DNA of 64,000 nucleotides from Salinilacustrithrix flava (lineage in GTDB: Bacteria; Actinomycetota; Acidimicrobiia; Acidimicrobiales; Salinilacustritrichaceae), in contig JAMYFF010000003.1 in the NCBI GenBank assembly GCA_024128875.1, positions 1-64,000 of the forward strand, given 5' to 3'. Shown in pieces: positions 16,667 through 24,109 of this stretch; positions within the stretch are counted from its first letter, which is position 1, and each line of letters starts with the position of its first letter. A program made the translations under genes and the position numbers. The notes under the pieces were generated by a model. It had not been told where the DNA came from. It made no database searches and saw nothing but the letters and a program-made list of their open reading frames with translations.

Positions 16667-16852
16667 ATGGCAACGCAGACCAGCCTCCGCATCCCCGGCC
16701 CCCGCCAGGAGGCCTTCCACCTCGACCCCCGCAGCCGGGAAGCCGGCCGCAAGGGCCTCCTCAAGGCCCGGGCCGCCCTGGCCGACACCATCGCCCGCAC
16801 CCAGGCCGAGCGCCGGGCCGAAGCCGGCGAGCAGCACGCCCACGCGGCCTGA
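16667..16852 (+). CDS. small hypothetical protein, 61 aa
   Basis: I do not recognise this 61-residue protein. It starts MATQTSLRIPGPRQEAFHLD, then becomes a basic helical segment (SREAGRKGLLKARAALADTIARTQAERRAEAGE) and ends in His/Ala residues. There is no signal peptide or membrane segment. Codon use is normal for the window and the frame fills the gap between amidase and GlsB-like genes. Its main interest is its promoter, which has the geometry of LexA-independent DNA-damage promoters (16638), so it may be a damage-induced small protein. Confidence 0.6.
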   Translation: MATQTSLRIPGPRQEAFHLDPRSREAGRKGLLKARAALADTIARTQAERRAEAGEQHAHAA

Positions 16853-16879
16853 CGGTGGCCCTGGGTACCCTCGGCGCCC

Positions 16880-17149
16880 ATGGGCATCCTCGGCTGGATC
16901 ATCGTCGGGCTCGTCGCCGGCGGGCTGGCGGGCCGGGTCACCGGCTACCGGGGCGGCGGCTGCATCTCGACCATGATCGTGGGCATCGTCGGGGGCCTGC
17001 TGGGCGGCGCGCTGTTCTCCGCTGCCGGCGACGAGGGCATCGGCGACTTCGGTCTCCGCTCGATGTTCGTCGCCTTCATCGGTGCCACGGTCCTGTTGCT
17101 GGTCTTCGGTGCCCTGACGGGCCGAGGTCGCCGTCGCCGCCGGTGGTGA
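16880..17149 (+). CDS. GlsB/YeaQ/YmgE-family membrane protein
   Basis: An 89-residue membrane protein of the transglycosylase-associated (GlsB/YeaQ/YmgE) family. It has three hydrophobic helices (MGILGWIIVGLVAGGLAG, then MIVGIVGGLLGGALF, then MFVAFIGATVLLLVFGAL) and an Arg-rich C-terminus. The family is linked to envelope stress, but its molecular role is not known. TACCCT ends 8 nt before the ATG, giving it its own leaderless promoter. Confidence 0.85.
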   Translation: MGILGWIIVGLVAGGLAGRVTGYRGGGCISTMIVGIVGGLLGGALFSAAGDEGIGDFGLRSMFVAFIGATVLLLVFGALTGRGRRRRRW

Positions 17150-17167
17150 GCGGCCGCCGCCTCGCCC

Positions 17168-17183
17168 TTGACCGCACGGTCAA
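17168..17183. promoter_or_regulatory. 16-bp palindrome upstream of thiolase
   Basis: TTGACCG-CA-CGGTCAA is a perfect 7+7 bp inverted repeat. It includes a TTGACC that could be the -35 element; TACACT at 17193 is the -10 and lies 6 nt before the thiolase ATG. The position suggests repressor control. TetR-type regulators of fatty-acid genes bind sites of this size; which protein binds here is unknown. Confidence 0.55.
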
Positions 17184-17204
17184 GACCGGCCGTACACTGC
17201 CGCC

Positions 17205-18383
17205 ATGACCGACGTTGTGATCATCGATGCCGTCCGGACGCCCGTGGGCCGCCGTGGCGGTGGCCTGTCCACCATGCACCCGGGCGAGCTGCTCGGCATC
17301 GCCCAGCAGGCGCTCATCGAGCGCACGGGCATCGATCCGGCCGAGGTCGGCCAGGTCGTGGCCGGCTGCGTCTCCCAGGTCGGCGAGCAGGCCTTCAACA
17401 TCGGTCGCACCGCCTGGCTGGCCGCCGGGCTGCCCCAGTCGGTCGCCGCCACCACGGTCGACACGCAGTGCGGCTCCTCCCAGCAGGCCACCAACCTGGC
17501 CACCGCCCTGGTCGCCGGCGGCGCGGTCGACGTGGCCGTCGCCTGCGGCGTCGAGGTCATGAGCCGCATCCCGATCGGCTCCAGCGGCCGCAAGGACTTC
17601 GGCCTCGGCATCCCGATCCCCAAGACCTACTTCGGCCGCTACGAGATGACCTCCCAGTTCGAGGGCGCCGAGCGCATCGCCGACAAGTGGGGCATCTCGC
17701 GCGAGGACACCGACGCCTTCGGCCTCCGCTCCCAGCAGCTCGCCGCCCAGGCCTGGGCCGAGGACCGCTTCGCCACCCAGATCGTGCCGGTCACCGCGCC
17801 CGACGCCGACGAGGAGGGCAACCTGCTCGACAGCACCCACACCGTCACCCGCGACGAGGGCCTGCGCGAGACCAGCCTCGAGAAGCTGGGCACCCTCAAG
17901 CCCGTCGCCCGCCCCGACGGCGTGCACACCGCCGGTTCGTCCTCCCAGATCTCCGACGGCGCAGCCGCGGTGCTGCTGATGACCGCCGACAAGGCCAAGG
18001 CGCTCGGCCTCACCCCCAAGGCCCGCATCGTCGACACCTGCAACGTCGGCGTGGACCCCGTCCTCATGCTCACCGGCCCCATCGATGCCACGTCGCACCT
18101 GCTCAAGCGGACCGGCATGAAGATGTCCGACATCGACGTCACCGAGATCAACGAGGCCTTCGCGTCGGTCGTGCTGTCCTGGGCCAAGGAGCACAACCCC
18201 GACATGGACACGGTCAACCCCAACGGCGGCGCCATCGCCCTCGGCCACCCGCTCGGCGGCACCGGCGCGGTCCTGCTCACCAAGGCCCTCCACGAGCTCG
18301 AGCGAACCGACAAGTCCACCGGCCTCGTCACCATGTGCTGCGGTGGCGGTCTCGGCACCGGCACCATCATCGAGCGCATCTAA
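17205..18383 (+). CDS. acetyl-CoA C-acyltransferase (thiolase)
   Basis: The 392-residue thiolase cleaves 3-ketoacyl-CoA with CoA, or condenses acetyl-CoA, in fatty-acid or sterol-chain metabolism. The nucleophile Cys89 is in DTQCGSSQQA, the catalytic His in GGAIALGHPLGGTGA, and the second Cys in MCCGGGLGTGTIIER. The length is normal. It has a leaderless promoter (TACACT, 6 nt from ATG) preceded by a perfect 16-bp palindrome, so it is probably repressed until its inducer is present. No hydratase or dehydrogenase partner is adjacent. Confidence 0.92.
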   Translation: MTDVVIIDAVRTPVGRRGGGLSTMHPGELLGIAQQALIERTGIDPAEVGQVVAGCVSQVGEQAFNIGRTAWLAAGLPQSVAATTVDTQCGSSQQATNLATALVAGGAVDVAVACGVEVMSRIPIGSSGRKDFGLGIPIPKTYFGRYEMTSQFEGAERIADKWGISREDTDAFGLRSQQLAAQAWAEDRFATQIVPVTAPDADEEGNLLDSTHTVTRDEGLRETSLEKLGTLKPVARPDGVHTAGSSSQISDGAAAVLLMTADKAKALGLTPKARIVDTCNVGVDPVLMLTGPIDATSHLLKRTGMKMSDIDVTEINEAFASVVLSWAKEHNPDMDTVNPNGGAIALGHPLGGTGAVLLTKALHELERTDKSTGLVTMCCGGGLGTGTIIERI

Positions 18384-18407
18384 CTCTTCCTCCACTTCCC
18401 CCTTCCC

Positions 18408-18429
18408 GGGCGCTGCGGCGCCGGCGCCC
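18408..18429 (+). terminator. weak hairpin after thiolase
   Basis: GGGCGC and GCGCCC pair across a 10-nt loop in the 61-nt gap between the thiolase and nuclease genes. There is no T-run. It could terminate the thiolase transcript or structure the leader of the nuclease gene. Confidence 0.3.
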
Positions 18430-18444
18430 TCTCGGAGGACGGCA

Positions 18445-18984
18445 GTGAGGACCCAGACCAGAATCGTCGTGCTCGCGGCCGCCAGCGTGCTGGCGGCCGC
18501 CTGCGCGTCTCCCACCCCGGGCGGCGGGCCACCGGCGGACGGCGACGGGGTGGTCACCCACGTCGTCGACGGCGACACCCTCGACGTCCGGATCGGCGGC
18601 ACCGAGGAGCGGATCCGGCTCATCGGCGTGGACACGCCCGAGTCCGTCGCGCCGAACCGACCGGTGCAGTGCTACGGCGCCGAGGCATCGGCCTACCTGG
18701 CCAGCCTCGTCCCCGAGGGGACCGCCGTCCGGCTCGAGCGCGACGCCGTCGCCCGGGACCAGTTCGGCCGGCTGCTCGCCTACGTGTACCGCGCCGAGGA
18801 CGACCTGATGGTCAACCTCGCCCTGGTCGAGCAGGGCTATGCCGATGCGGTCACCTACGGAGACAACGAGGCCCTCTACCCCGACCTGGTCGCCGCCGAA
18901 GCCGAGGCCCGCGACGGCGGTCGGGGCCTGTGGGGTGTGTGCGGCGGTCCCGACGTCGACATCGGGCCGCCTCCTGATCGCTAG
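18445..18984 (+). CDS. secreted thermonuclease (SNase) domain lipoprotein
   Basis: This 179-residue protein starts with an export signal ending in a Cys (VLAAASVLAAACAS, an imperfect lipobox) and then has one staphylococcal nuclease domain: VTHVVDGDTLDVRIGG, IRLIGVDTPES, YGAEASAYLASLV, RLLAYVY, and the closing GRGLWGVC. Catalytic Arg and Glu equivalents are in the IGVDTPE and DQFGRLLAYV regions. It should hydrolyse extracellular or periplasm-like-space nucleic acids. The GTG start has a clear GGAGGA ribosome site. Its TAG stop opens the -10 of the next gene. Confidence 0.85.
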   Translation: MRTQTRIVVLAAASVLAAACASPTPGGGPPADGDGVVTHVVDGDTLDVRIGGTEERIRLIGVDTPESVAPNRPVQCYGAEASAYLASLVPEGTAVRLERDAVARDQFGRLLAYVYRAEDDLMVNLALVEQGYADAVTYGDNEALYPDLVAAEAEARDGGRGLWGVCGGPDVDIGPPPDR

Positions 18985-18993
18985 CGTCGGGCC

Positions 18994-19824
18994 GTGCCGA
19001 CCCTCGCCGAGCGCCTCGGGCATCCGCCCGACGCCCGATTGCTCATCGTCAACTGCGACGACCTCGGCTTCTGCCACGCAGCCAGCCACGGCGTCTACCG
19101 GGCGCTGCGGGACGGGGTGGGGACGAGCGCATCGATCATGATCCCGTGCCCGTGGGCGCGGGAGGCGGCCAGCCACTACCGGGGCGAGGACGTGGGCGTG
19201 CACCTCACGCTCACCGCCGAGCACGACCTCTACCGCTGGGGACCCATCACCCACGCCCCGTCCCTGCTCGACGGCGACGGCGGCTTCCCCCGCACCAACG
19301 TCGACGTCTGGGAGCACGCCGACCTCGACGAGGTCCGCCGGGAGTGCCGGGCGCAGGTCGAGCGGGCGATCCTGTGGGGCTTCGACGTCAGCCACCTCGA
19401 CAGCCACATGGGCGTGATGCAGCTCCGCCCGGAGTTCTTCGACGTCTACCTCGACCTCGCCGTCGACTACGGCCTGCCCATCCGCCTCTCGGGCGCCTCC
19501 ACCCAGCGGGCCATCGGCTTCCCCTTCCGCGACCTGGCCTCCGAGGAGGGCGTCCTGTTCCCCGACCGGTTCCTGTACGCGCCGGGCATCGGATCCCGGA
19601 AGGCGATCGAGCGGACCATCTACGACCTGCAGCCCGGCGTCACCGAGGTCTACGTGCACCCTGCGGTCGACACGCCCGAGCTGCGGGCCATCGGCGACAC
19701 CTGGTCGGGGCGGGTCGACGACCTCGACCTCGTGCTCAGCTCCGAGACCCGATCCCTCCTGGAGCGGGCCGGCGTCACCCTCATCGGCTACCGGGAGCTG
19801 CGCGACGCGCAGCGGGCCGGTTGA
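18994..19824 (+). CDS. ChbG/HpnK (YdjC) family carbohydrate deacetylase
   Basis: This 276-residue protein belongs to the YdjC-like deacetylases, metal-dependent enzymes that remove acetyl groups from chito-oligosaccharides or similar sugars. NCDDLGF supplies the metal-binding Asp pair, GVHLTL follows, HLDSHMG gives further His ligands, and EVYVHP closes the site. TAGCGT ends 6 nt before the GTG start, sharing bases with the stop codon of the nuclease gene. A lipoprotein gene follows after 2 nt and is probably cotranscribed. Confidence 0.85.
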   Translation: MPTLAERLGHPPDARLLIVNCDDLGFCHAASHGVYRALRDGVGTSASIMIPCPWAREAASHYRGEDVGVHLTLTAEHDLYRWGPITHAPSLLDGDGGFPRTNVDVWEHADLDEVRRECRAQVERAILWGFDVSHLDSHMGVMQLRPEFFDVYLDLAVDYGLPIRLSGASTQRAIGFPFRDLASEEGVLFPDRFLYAPGIGSRKAIERTIYDLQPGVTEVYVHPAVDTPELRAIGDTWSGRVDDLDLVLSSETRSLLERAGVTLIGYRELRDAQRAG

Positions 19825-19826
19825 CG

Positions 19827-20213
19827 GTGCGTCCCCCGCTCCGGCGAGCAGCCGCCGTCGCCATCGCCGCCGCGGCCCTGCTCGGCACCGCGTGCGACAG
19901 CGAGCGCCGCGCCATCTCGCGCGACGACCTCCCCGAGGTGCCCGCCGAGCCCGACCACGTGGTGGAGCTCGGCGACGACGGCTTCGACGCCGACGAGCTC
20001 GAGGTGCTGGACAGCGACCTGGTCGAGTTCCGCATCGTCGGCGAGGACGACCACGGCATCCGGGCCGACACCCGCATCGACACCGGCCTGCTCTTCCCCG
20101 GCGAGTCCACCTTCGTGATCTTCGACCAGCCGGGCACCTACGAGGTCGTCGACATCACCGACGAGGACCAGGTGCTCCAGGTCGAATCGGTCCCGGACCC
20201 CGACGAGGAGTAG
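19827..20213 (+). CDS. cupredoxin-like lipoprotein
   Basis: The 128-residue product has a lipoprotein-type leader ending at Cys23 (ALLGTAC). The mature part reads like a cupredoxin beta-sandwich: GFDADELEVLDSDLVEFRIVGEDDHGIRAD, then FPGESTFVIFDQPGTYEVVDI. One His is present, but the downstream Cys-His-Met copper ligands of plastocyanin-type proteins are missing, so it probably does not hold a blue-copper site. The GTG start lies 2 nt after the deacetylase stop, so it is coupled to that gene. The function is unknown. Confidence 0.72.
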   Translation: MRPPLRRAAAVAIAAAALLGTACDSERRAISRDDLPEVPAEPDHVVELGDDGFDADELEVLDSDLVEFRIVGEDDHGIRADTRIDTGLLFPGESTFVIFDQPGTYEVVDITDEDQVLQVESVPDPDEE

Positions 20214-20219
20214 CCGGGT

Positions 20220-20618
20220 TCAGAACGAGGTCCGGGCCAGGAGGTCGTCGGCCGCGGCCCGCCACTCGGGCGACGTCGTCACCGGCAGCACCGACAGCAT
20301 GCGACCGATGTTGCCGGTGACCTTCACCCGGCCCTGCATGAAGCCCACGTTCTGGTCGAGCTCGCCCCGGATGATGGCGACGTAGTCGTCGTAGGGCACC
20401 AGCACCGTGAAGTCCGGCTCCGGTTCGGCCGGGCCGAGCGCGCTCTCGGCGATGCGCCCGTCCTCGAGCACGGTGTGGAACACGACCTCGCCGTCGGGGC
20501 CGCCAGAGACCCGGTACTCCATGCGGGCGCTGGCGCCTGGTCGCACCGGCAGGTCGCGGGTGGCCTCCCGCTGCGCGTCGAGCCAGTCCTGGGTGAGCAG
20601 CTCGACCGATGCGCCCAT
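20220..20618 (-). CDS. SCP2 sterol-binding domain protein
   Basis: A 132-residue protein resembling the SCP2 lipid-binding fold: an N-terminal helix with ELLTQDW, strands RMEYRVSGGPDGEVVFHTVLEDGRI, and a C-terminal DYVAIIRGELDQNVGFMQGRVKVTGNIGRMLSVLP, the usual G-x-x-K-V-x-G motif. It should bind acyl chains or sterol-like lipids. Its ATG overlaps the stop of mca by one base (TGATG), so it is translationally coupled to the mycothiol conjugate amidase. Confidence 0.8.
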   Translation of the reverse strand: MGASVELLTQDWLDAQREATRDLPVRPGASARMEYRVSGGPDGEVVFHTVLEDGRIAESALGPAEPEPDFTVLVPYDDYVAIIRGELDQNVGFMQGRVKVTGNIGRMLSVLPVTTSPEWRAAADDLLARTSF

Positions 20619-21499
20619 CAGCGAGATGCGGCGTCGCGGACCGGGATGCCGTCGAACAGGTCGCCGGTGGACTCGTCGCTGTCCACGTGGCTCACCGCGA
20701 GGATGTACTCGTCCCACGGGTGCACGGTCGCTGCGACCTCTCGGGGCAGGCCGAACCAGAACGGCGACGTCGGGTCGATCTGGGTCGCGTGGGCGAGGAG
20801 GGCGTCCCAGCGCACGTCGGACCACTCGCCGGTGTGCACGCGGGTGGTGATGCGGTCGTCCTGGTCGGGGCGGTCGAACCACTTCTCGTCGAAGGGCGAC
20901 TCGAGGCCCATCTCGAGGAACTTCTCGTGCATGGCGACCATGCGCCCCCGGGACCAGGAGGTCCAGTACACCTTGTCGACGCGGTGGGGTTCGCCGGCGT
21001 CCGGGTACCACTCGGGATCCGCCGCCCGCTCCACCGCCGGCATCGAGATGTCGTGCACCTGCAGGTGGTCGGGGTGCGGGTAGCCGCGCTGGTCGTCGCC
21101 GTAGGTGACCACGACCTGCGGGCGCTCCCGCCGCAGGATGGCAACGAGCTTGCCGACGGCCTCATCGTGGTCGGCGTTCGCGAAGGCCTCGGGGTGGGCG
21201 TTGGCGTCGGTGTCGGGCATGCCGGAGTCCCGGTAGCCGAGGTCGATGACCTCGTCGTAGCCGATGATCCGTGCAGCCTGGGCCAGCTCGTCGCGCCGCA
21301 CGGCCGGCAGGTTCAGCTTCACGTCCTCCCGGTCCATGGCCGGGTTCAGGATGTCGCCGGCGGCGCCGTCGGTGCAGCACACCAGCACCGTGCGGATGCC
21401 CTCGGCCTTGCACTGCGCGATGGTCGCAGCGCCCTTCGACGACTCGTCGTCGGGGTGGGCGTGGACGGTCAGGATGCAGCGGTCGACGGAGGGGCTCAC
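20618..21499 (-). CDS. mca: mycothiol S-conjugate amidase
   Basis: This 293-residue zinc amidase of the PIG-L/LmbE family carries the metal motif HAHPDDESSKGAAT and the second His segment YPHPDHLQVHD, with the long C-terminal region (FWFGLPREVAATVHPWDEYILAV) that marks Mca rather than MshB. Mca cleaves mycothiol conjugates of drugs and electrophiles, releasing the mercapturate for export. The GTG start is preceded at 7 nt by TAGCGT, which includes the stop of the upstream 101-aa gene. The one-base overlap with the SCP2 gene is unusual company for mca. Confidence 0.88.
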   Translation of the reverse strand: MSPSVDRCILTVHAHPDDESSKGAATIAQCKAEGIRTVLVCCTDGAAGDILNPAMDREDVKLNLPAVRRDELAQAARIIGYDEVIDLGYRDSGMPDTDANAHPEAFANADHDEAVGKLVAILRRERPQVVVTYGDDQRGYPHPDHLQVHDISMPAVERAADPEWYPDAGEPHRVDKVYWTSWSRGRMVAMHEKFLEMGLESPFDEKWFDRPDQDDRITTRVHTGEWSDVRWDALLAHATQIDPTSPFWFGLPREVAATVHPWDEYILAVSHVDSDESTGDLFDGIPVRDAASR

Positions 21500-21509
21500 C
21501 CGCCCAACG

Positions 21510-21815
21510 CTAACGGTTGCTGTAGCGGTCGCTCCCGTCGCTGACCGTCCAGGCGCCGCCGCGGCGCAACCACAGCGTCGACGCGACGCCCGAGGCCAAC
21601 CCGACGAGGAGGCCGACGGGCAGCGCGACGCGGAACAGGCCGGTGCGCACGATCGGGCGGTCGATGCCGTTCGGCTCGAAGGAGGCGAGCGTGTAGAAGG
21701 GGATGGCGATCAGGAAGAAGCAGATCGCAGCGGCGCCGACGCCGATGCCGATGCCGAGCGCGACGGAGCGGCCGAGGGACCTGGGCGTGGGTTCGGTCGT
21801 GGCCGGCGGTGCCAT
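21510..21815 (-). CDS. small membrane protein, 101 aa
   Basis: I do not recognise this 101-residue protein. It has two hydrophobic helices, ALGIGIGVGAAAICFFLIAIPFY and FRVALPVGLLVGLASGVASTLW, separated by a short loop, and a polar C-terminal tail. TACCGT ends 7 nt before the ATG, so it has a leaderless promoter divergent from that of the lipoprotein gene at 21852. Its stop codon is the start of the -10 element of mca. Confidence 0.7.
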   Translation of the reverse strand: MAPPATTEPTPRSLGRSVALGIGIGVGAAAICFFLIAIPFYTLASFEPNGIDRPIVRTGLFRVALPVGLLVGLASGVASTLWLRRGGAWTVSDGSDRYSNR

Positions 21816-21851
21816 TCCGCCAACGGTACTGCTGGTCCGTACCATCCGGCC

Positions 21852-22583
21852 GTGCCCAGCCGCCGATCGATCGCTCGCCGCCTGACGACGCCGGCCGTGC
21901 TCGCGCTCGTCCTCGGCGGCGTGCTCACGTCCTGCGGTGACGACACCGACGAGGCCACCGCCACCGGCGACGTTCGGTCCGAGCAGGTCGAGGCCGCGGC
22001 GTTGGATGCCGGCCTCGAGGGCGACGTCGCCGAGTTCCTCGGCCTGCTGGCGCGCGGCGAGACCGCCACGTACCGGATCCGCTTCCCCGCCCCGGCCGAG
22101 GGCACCGAGCTGGTGATCGACAACCGGCCACCCGATCGCCGCGTGGAGGTCATCGCCGACGGCACCACCACCGAGGTGCGCCTCGTCACCGACGGCCAGG
22201 CCCTCACGTGCAGACCGGACCCGGAGGGCGACGACCTCACCTGCGAGCGCACCGATGCCATCGTCGAACCGCCCGGCGTGTTCCGGGCATCGGCGCTCGA
22301 CGAGCTGAGCGAATCCCTCGCGGCCCGAGCCGATGACTACTCCTTCGAGATCGAGACGCTCACCGTCGCCGGCGTCGACGCCCGGTGCCTGGTCACGCGG
22401 CTCCGGAGCGGGCGGGAGTCGAGCGAGCTCGGGAGCAGCGGCACGATCTGCGCGTCGCCCGAGGGCGCTGTGCTCCTCGTCGACCAGGGCAGCGACCGGC
22501 TGGAGGCGACCGAGTACGGGACCGACGTGGCCGACGACGCCTTCGCACGACCCGACGGCACCGAGGACGACGCCGGTTCCTGA
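21852..22583 (+). CDS. hypothetical lipoprotein, 243 aa
   Basis: A predicted lipoprotein: the leader LTTPAVLALVLGGVLTSC gives a good lipobox (LTSC). The mature domain of about 215 residues is beta-rich (TYRIRFPAPAEGTELVIDNRPPDRRVEVIADGTTTEVRLVTDG) with four Cys that may form two disulfides. The pattern of alternating strands and TCRPDPEGDDLTCERTD resembles LolA/LppX-like lipid-carrier folds, but this is only a guess. TACCAT ends 6 nt before the GTG start. Confidence 0.72.
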   Translation: MPSRRSIARRLTTPAVLALVLGGVLTSCGDDTDEATATGDVRSEQVEAAALDAGLEGDVAEFLGLLARGETATYRIRFPAPAEGTELVIDNRPPDRRVEVIADGTTTEVRLVTDGQALTCRPDPEGDDLTCERTDAIVEPPGVFRASALDELSESLAARADDYSFEIETLTVAGVDARCLVTRLRSGRESSELGSSGTICASPEGAVLLVDQGSDRLEATEYGTDVADDAFARPDGTEDDAGS

Positions 22584-22635
22584 CCGGGGACGAACCGGGG
22601 CACATCGACCGCGCCCGATCGGTACCATCGCCTCC

Positions 22636-23127
22636 GTGGACGACCCCGACTTCTGGCGGTGGGTCTGGCTGGCGGCCGCCGTGACCTTCGGTCTCGGCGA
22701 GATGGCCTCAGCGGGCACCTTCTTCCTCGTGCCCTTCGCCCTCGGCGCCACCGGCGCCGCGGTGGCTGCGTTCCTCGGCGCCCCGATCGCCATCGGCTGG
22801 CTGATCTTCGTGGTCCTGTCCGCCGTCAGCTTCGCCGCCTTCCGACCGCTCGCAGCCCGGCTCGACGCCACGACCAAGAACCCGCTCGGCGTCGGCGCCA
22901 AGCGCCTCGTCGGCGAGCACGGCGTGGTCCTCACCGAGGTCCCGCAAGGGCCCGATGAGCTCGGTTCCGTCCGCATCGGCCGCGAGGAGTGGCGGGCCGA
23001 AGCGCTCGATGGCGGGCCGCTCGCCCCCGGCACGCACGTGACCGTGCTCGAGGTCCGCGGCACCCGGGTCATCGTCTACCCCACCGGCCTCCCTACCTCC
23101 ACCCGACCACCGGAAAGGCCTCACTAG
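22636..23127 (+). CDS. NfeD-like membrane protein
   Basis: The 163-residue protein has two or three hydrophobic helices at its N-terminus (WLAAAVTFGLGEMASAGTFFLVPFALGATGAAVAAFLG) and a C-terminal OB-fold NfeD domain (GVVLTEVPQGPDELGSVRIGREEWRAEALDGGPLAPGTHVTVLEVRGTRVIV in outline). NfeD proteins pair with SPFH/stomatin-type membrane proteins, and the next gene encodes one, overlapping by one base (TAGTG). TACCAT ends 7 nt before the GTG start. Confidence 0.88.
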   Translation: MDDPDFWRWVWLAAAVTFGLGEMASAGTFFLVPFALGATGAAVAAFLGAPIAIGWLIFVVLSAVSFAAFRPLAARLDATTKNPLGVGAKRLVGEHGVVLTEVPQGPDELGSVRIGREEWRAEALDGGPLAPGTHVTVLEVRGTRVIVYPTGLPTSTRPPERPH

Positions 23128-24092
23128 TGGCCCTCATCATCGTCCTGGCCGTCCTCGGCTTCTTCCTCTTCGTGTACGTCGCCGCCGGCGTCCGGATCGT
23201 GAAGCCCTACCAGCGCGGCGTCGTCGAACGCCTCGGCAAGTACAAGGAGACCGTCGACCCGGGCCTCCGCCTCATCATCCCCCTCGTCGACCACATGCGC
23301 ATCGTCGACATGCGTGAGCAGGTGGTCGACGTCCCGCCCCAGGAGGTCATCACCGAGGACAACGTGGGCGTGTCCGTCGATGCCGTCATCTACTACGAGC
23401 CCACCGACCCCCAGCGGTTGATCTACAACGTCGCCAACTTCATCCTGGCCGTCACCAAGCTGGCCCAGACCAACCTTCGAAACGTCATCGGCGACCTGCC
23501 GCTCGACGAGTCGCTGACCTCGCGCGACAAGATCAACATCGCGCTGCGCGAGATCCTGGACGACGCCACCGACAAGTGGGGCGTGCGCGTGGTCCGGGTC
23601 GAGATCCAGCGCATCGATCCGCCGCCGGACGTCATGTCCGCCATGCACGAGCAGATGAAGGCCGAGCGCACCCGCCGAGCCGTGGTCACCGAGGCCCAGG
23701 GCCGGCGCGAGGCGTCGATCACCACCGCCGAGGGCGCCAAGGCCGCCGCCATCCTCGAGGCCGAGGGCTCCAAGGCCAAGTCGGTGCTCGAGGCCGAAGG
23801 CCGGGCCGAGGCGGTGCGCAAGTTCGCCGAGGCCGAGCAGTACCGCCAGAGCGCGGTCGCCGAAGGTGAGGCTGCCGCCATCCGGTCCGTCTACCAGGCC
23901 ATCCACGACGGCAACCCGTCCAACGACCTGCTCGCCATCAAGTACCTCGAGACCCTGCAGAAGCTGGGTGACGGGCAGGCCACCAAGATCATCGTGCCCA
24001 CCGAGCTCGGCGGTCTGGCCGGCGCGCTGGCCGGGGTCAGCGAGCTGCTGGAGCGCAGCGGCGCCAACGGCCGCACCGACGCCAAGACCTGA
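23127..24092 (+). CDS. SPFH/band 7 (stomatin-like) protein
   Basis: A 321-residue membrane scaffold protein: one N-terminal helix (LIIVLAVLGFFLFVYVAAGV), the band 7 domain starting VKPYQRGVVERLGKY with DMREQVVDVPPQEVITEDNV, and a long Ala/Glu coiled coil (about 190-270). Stomatin-like proteins form large oligomers in lipid microdomains and associate with NfeD partners and membrane proteases. The GTG start overlaps the NfeD stop by one base, with a GGAAAGG ribosome site upstream, so the pair is an operon. Confidence 0.92.
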   Translation: MALIIVLAVLGFFLFVYVAAGVRIVKPYQRGVVERLGKYKETVDPGLRLIIPLVDHMRIVDMREQVVDVPPQEVITEDNVGVSVDAVIYYEPTDPQRLIYNVANFILAVTKLAQTNLRNVIGDLPLDESLTSRDKINIALREILDDATDKWGVRVVRVEIQRIDPPPDVMSAMHEQMKAERTRRAVVTEAQGRREASITTAEGAKAAAILEAEGSKAKSVLEAEGRAEAVRKFAEAEQYRQSAVAEGEAAAIRSVYQAIHDGNPSNDLLAIKYLETLQKLGDGQATKIIVPTELGGLAGALAGVSELLERSGANGRTDAKT

Positions 24093-24109
24093 GCCGTCCG
24101 ATCGCACCG

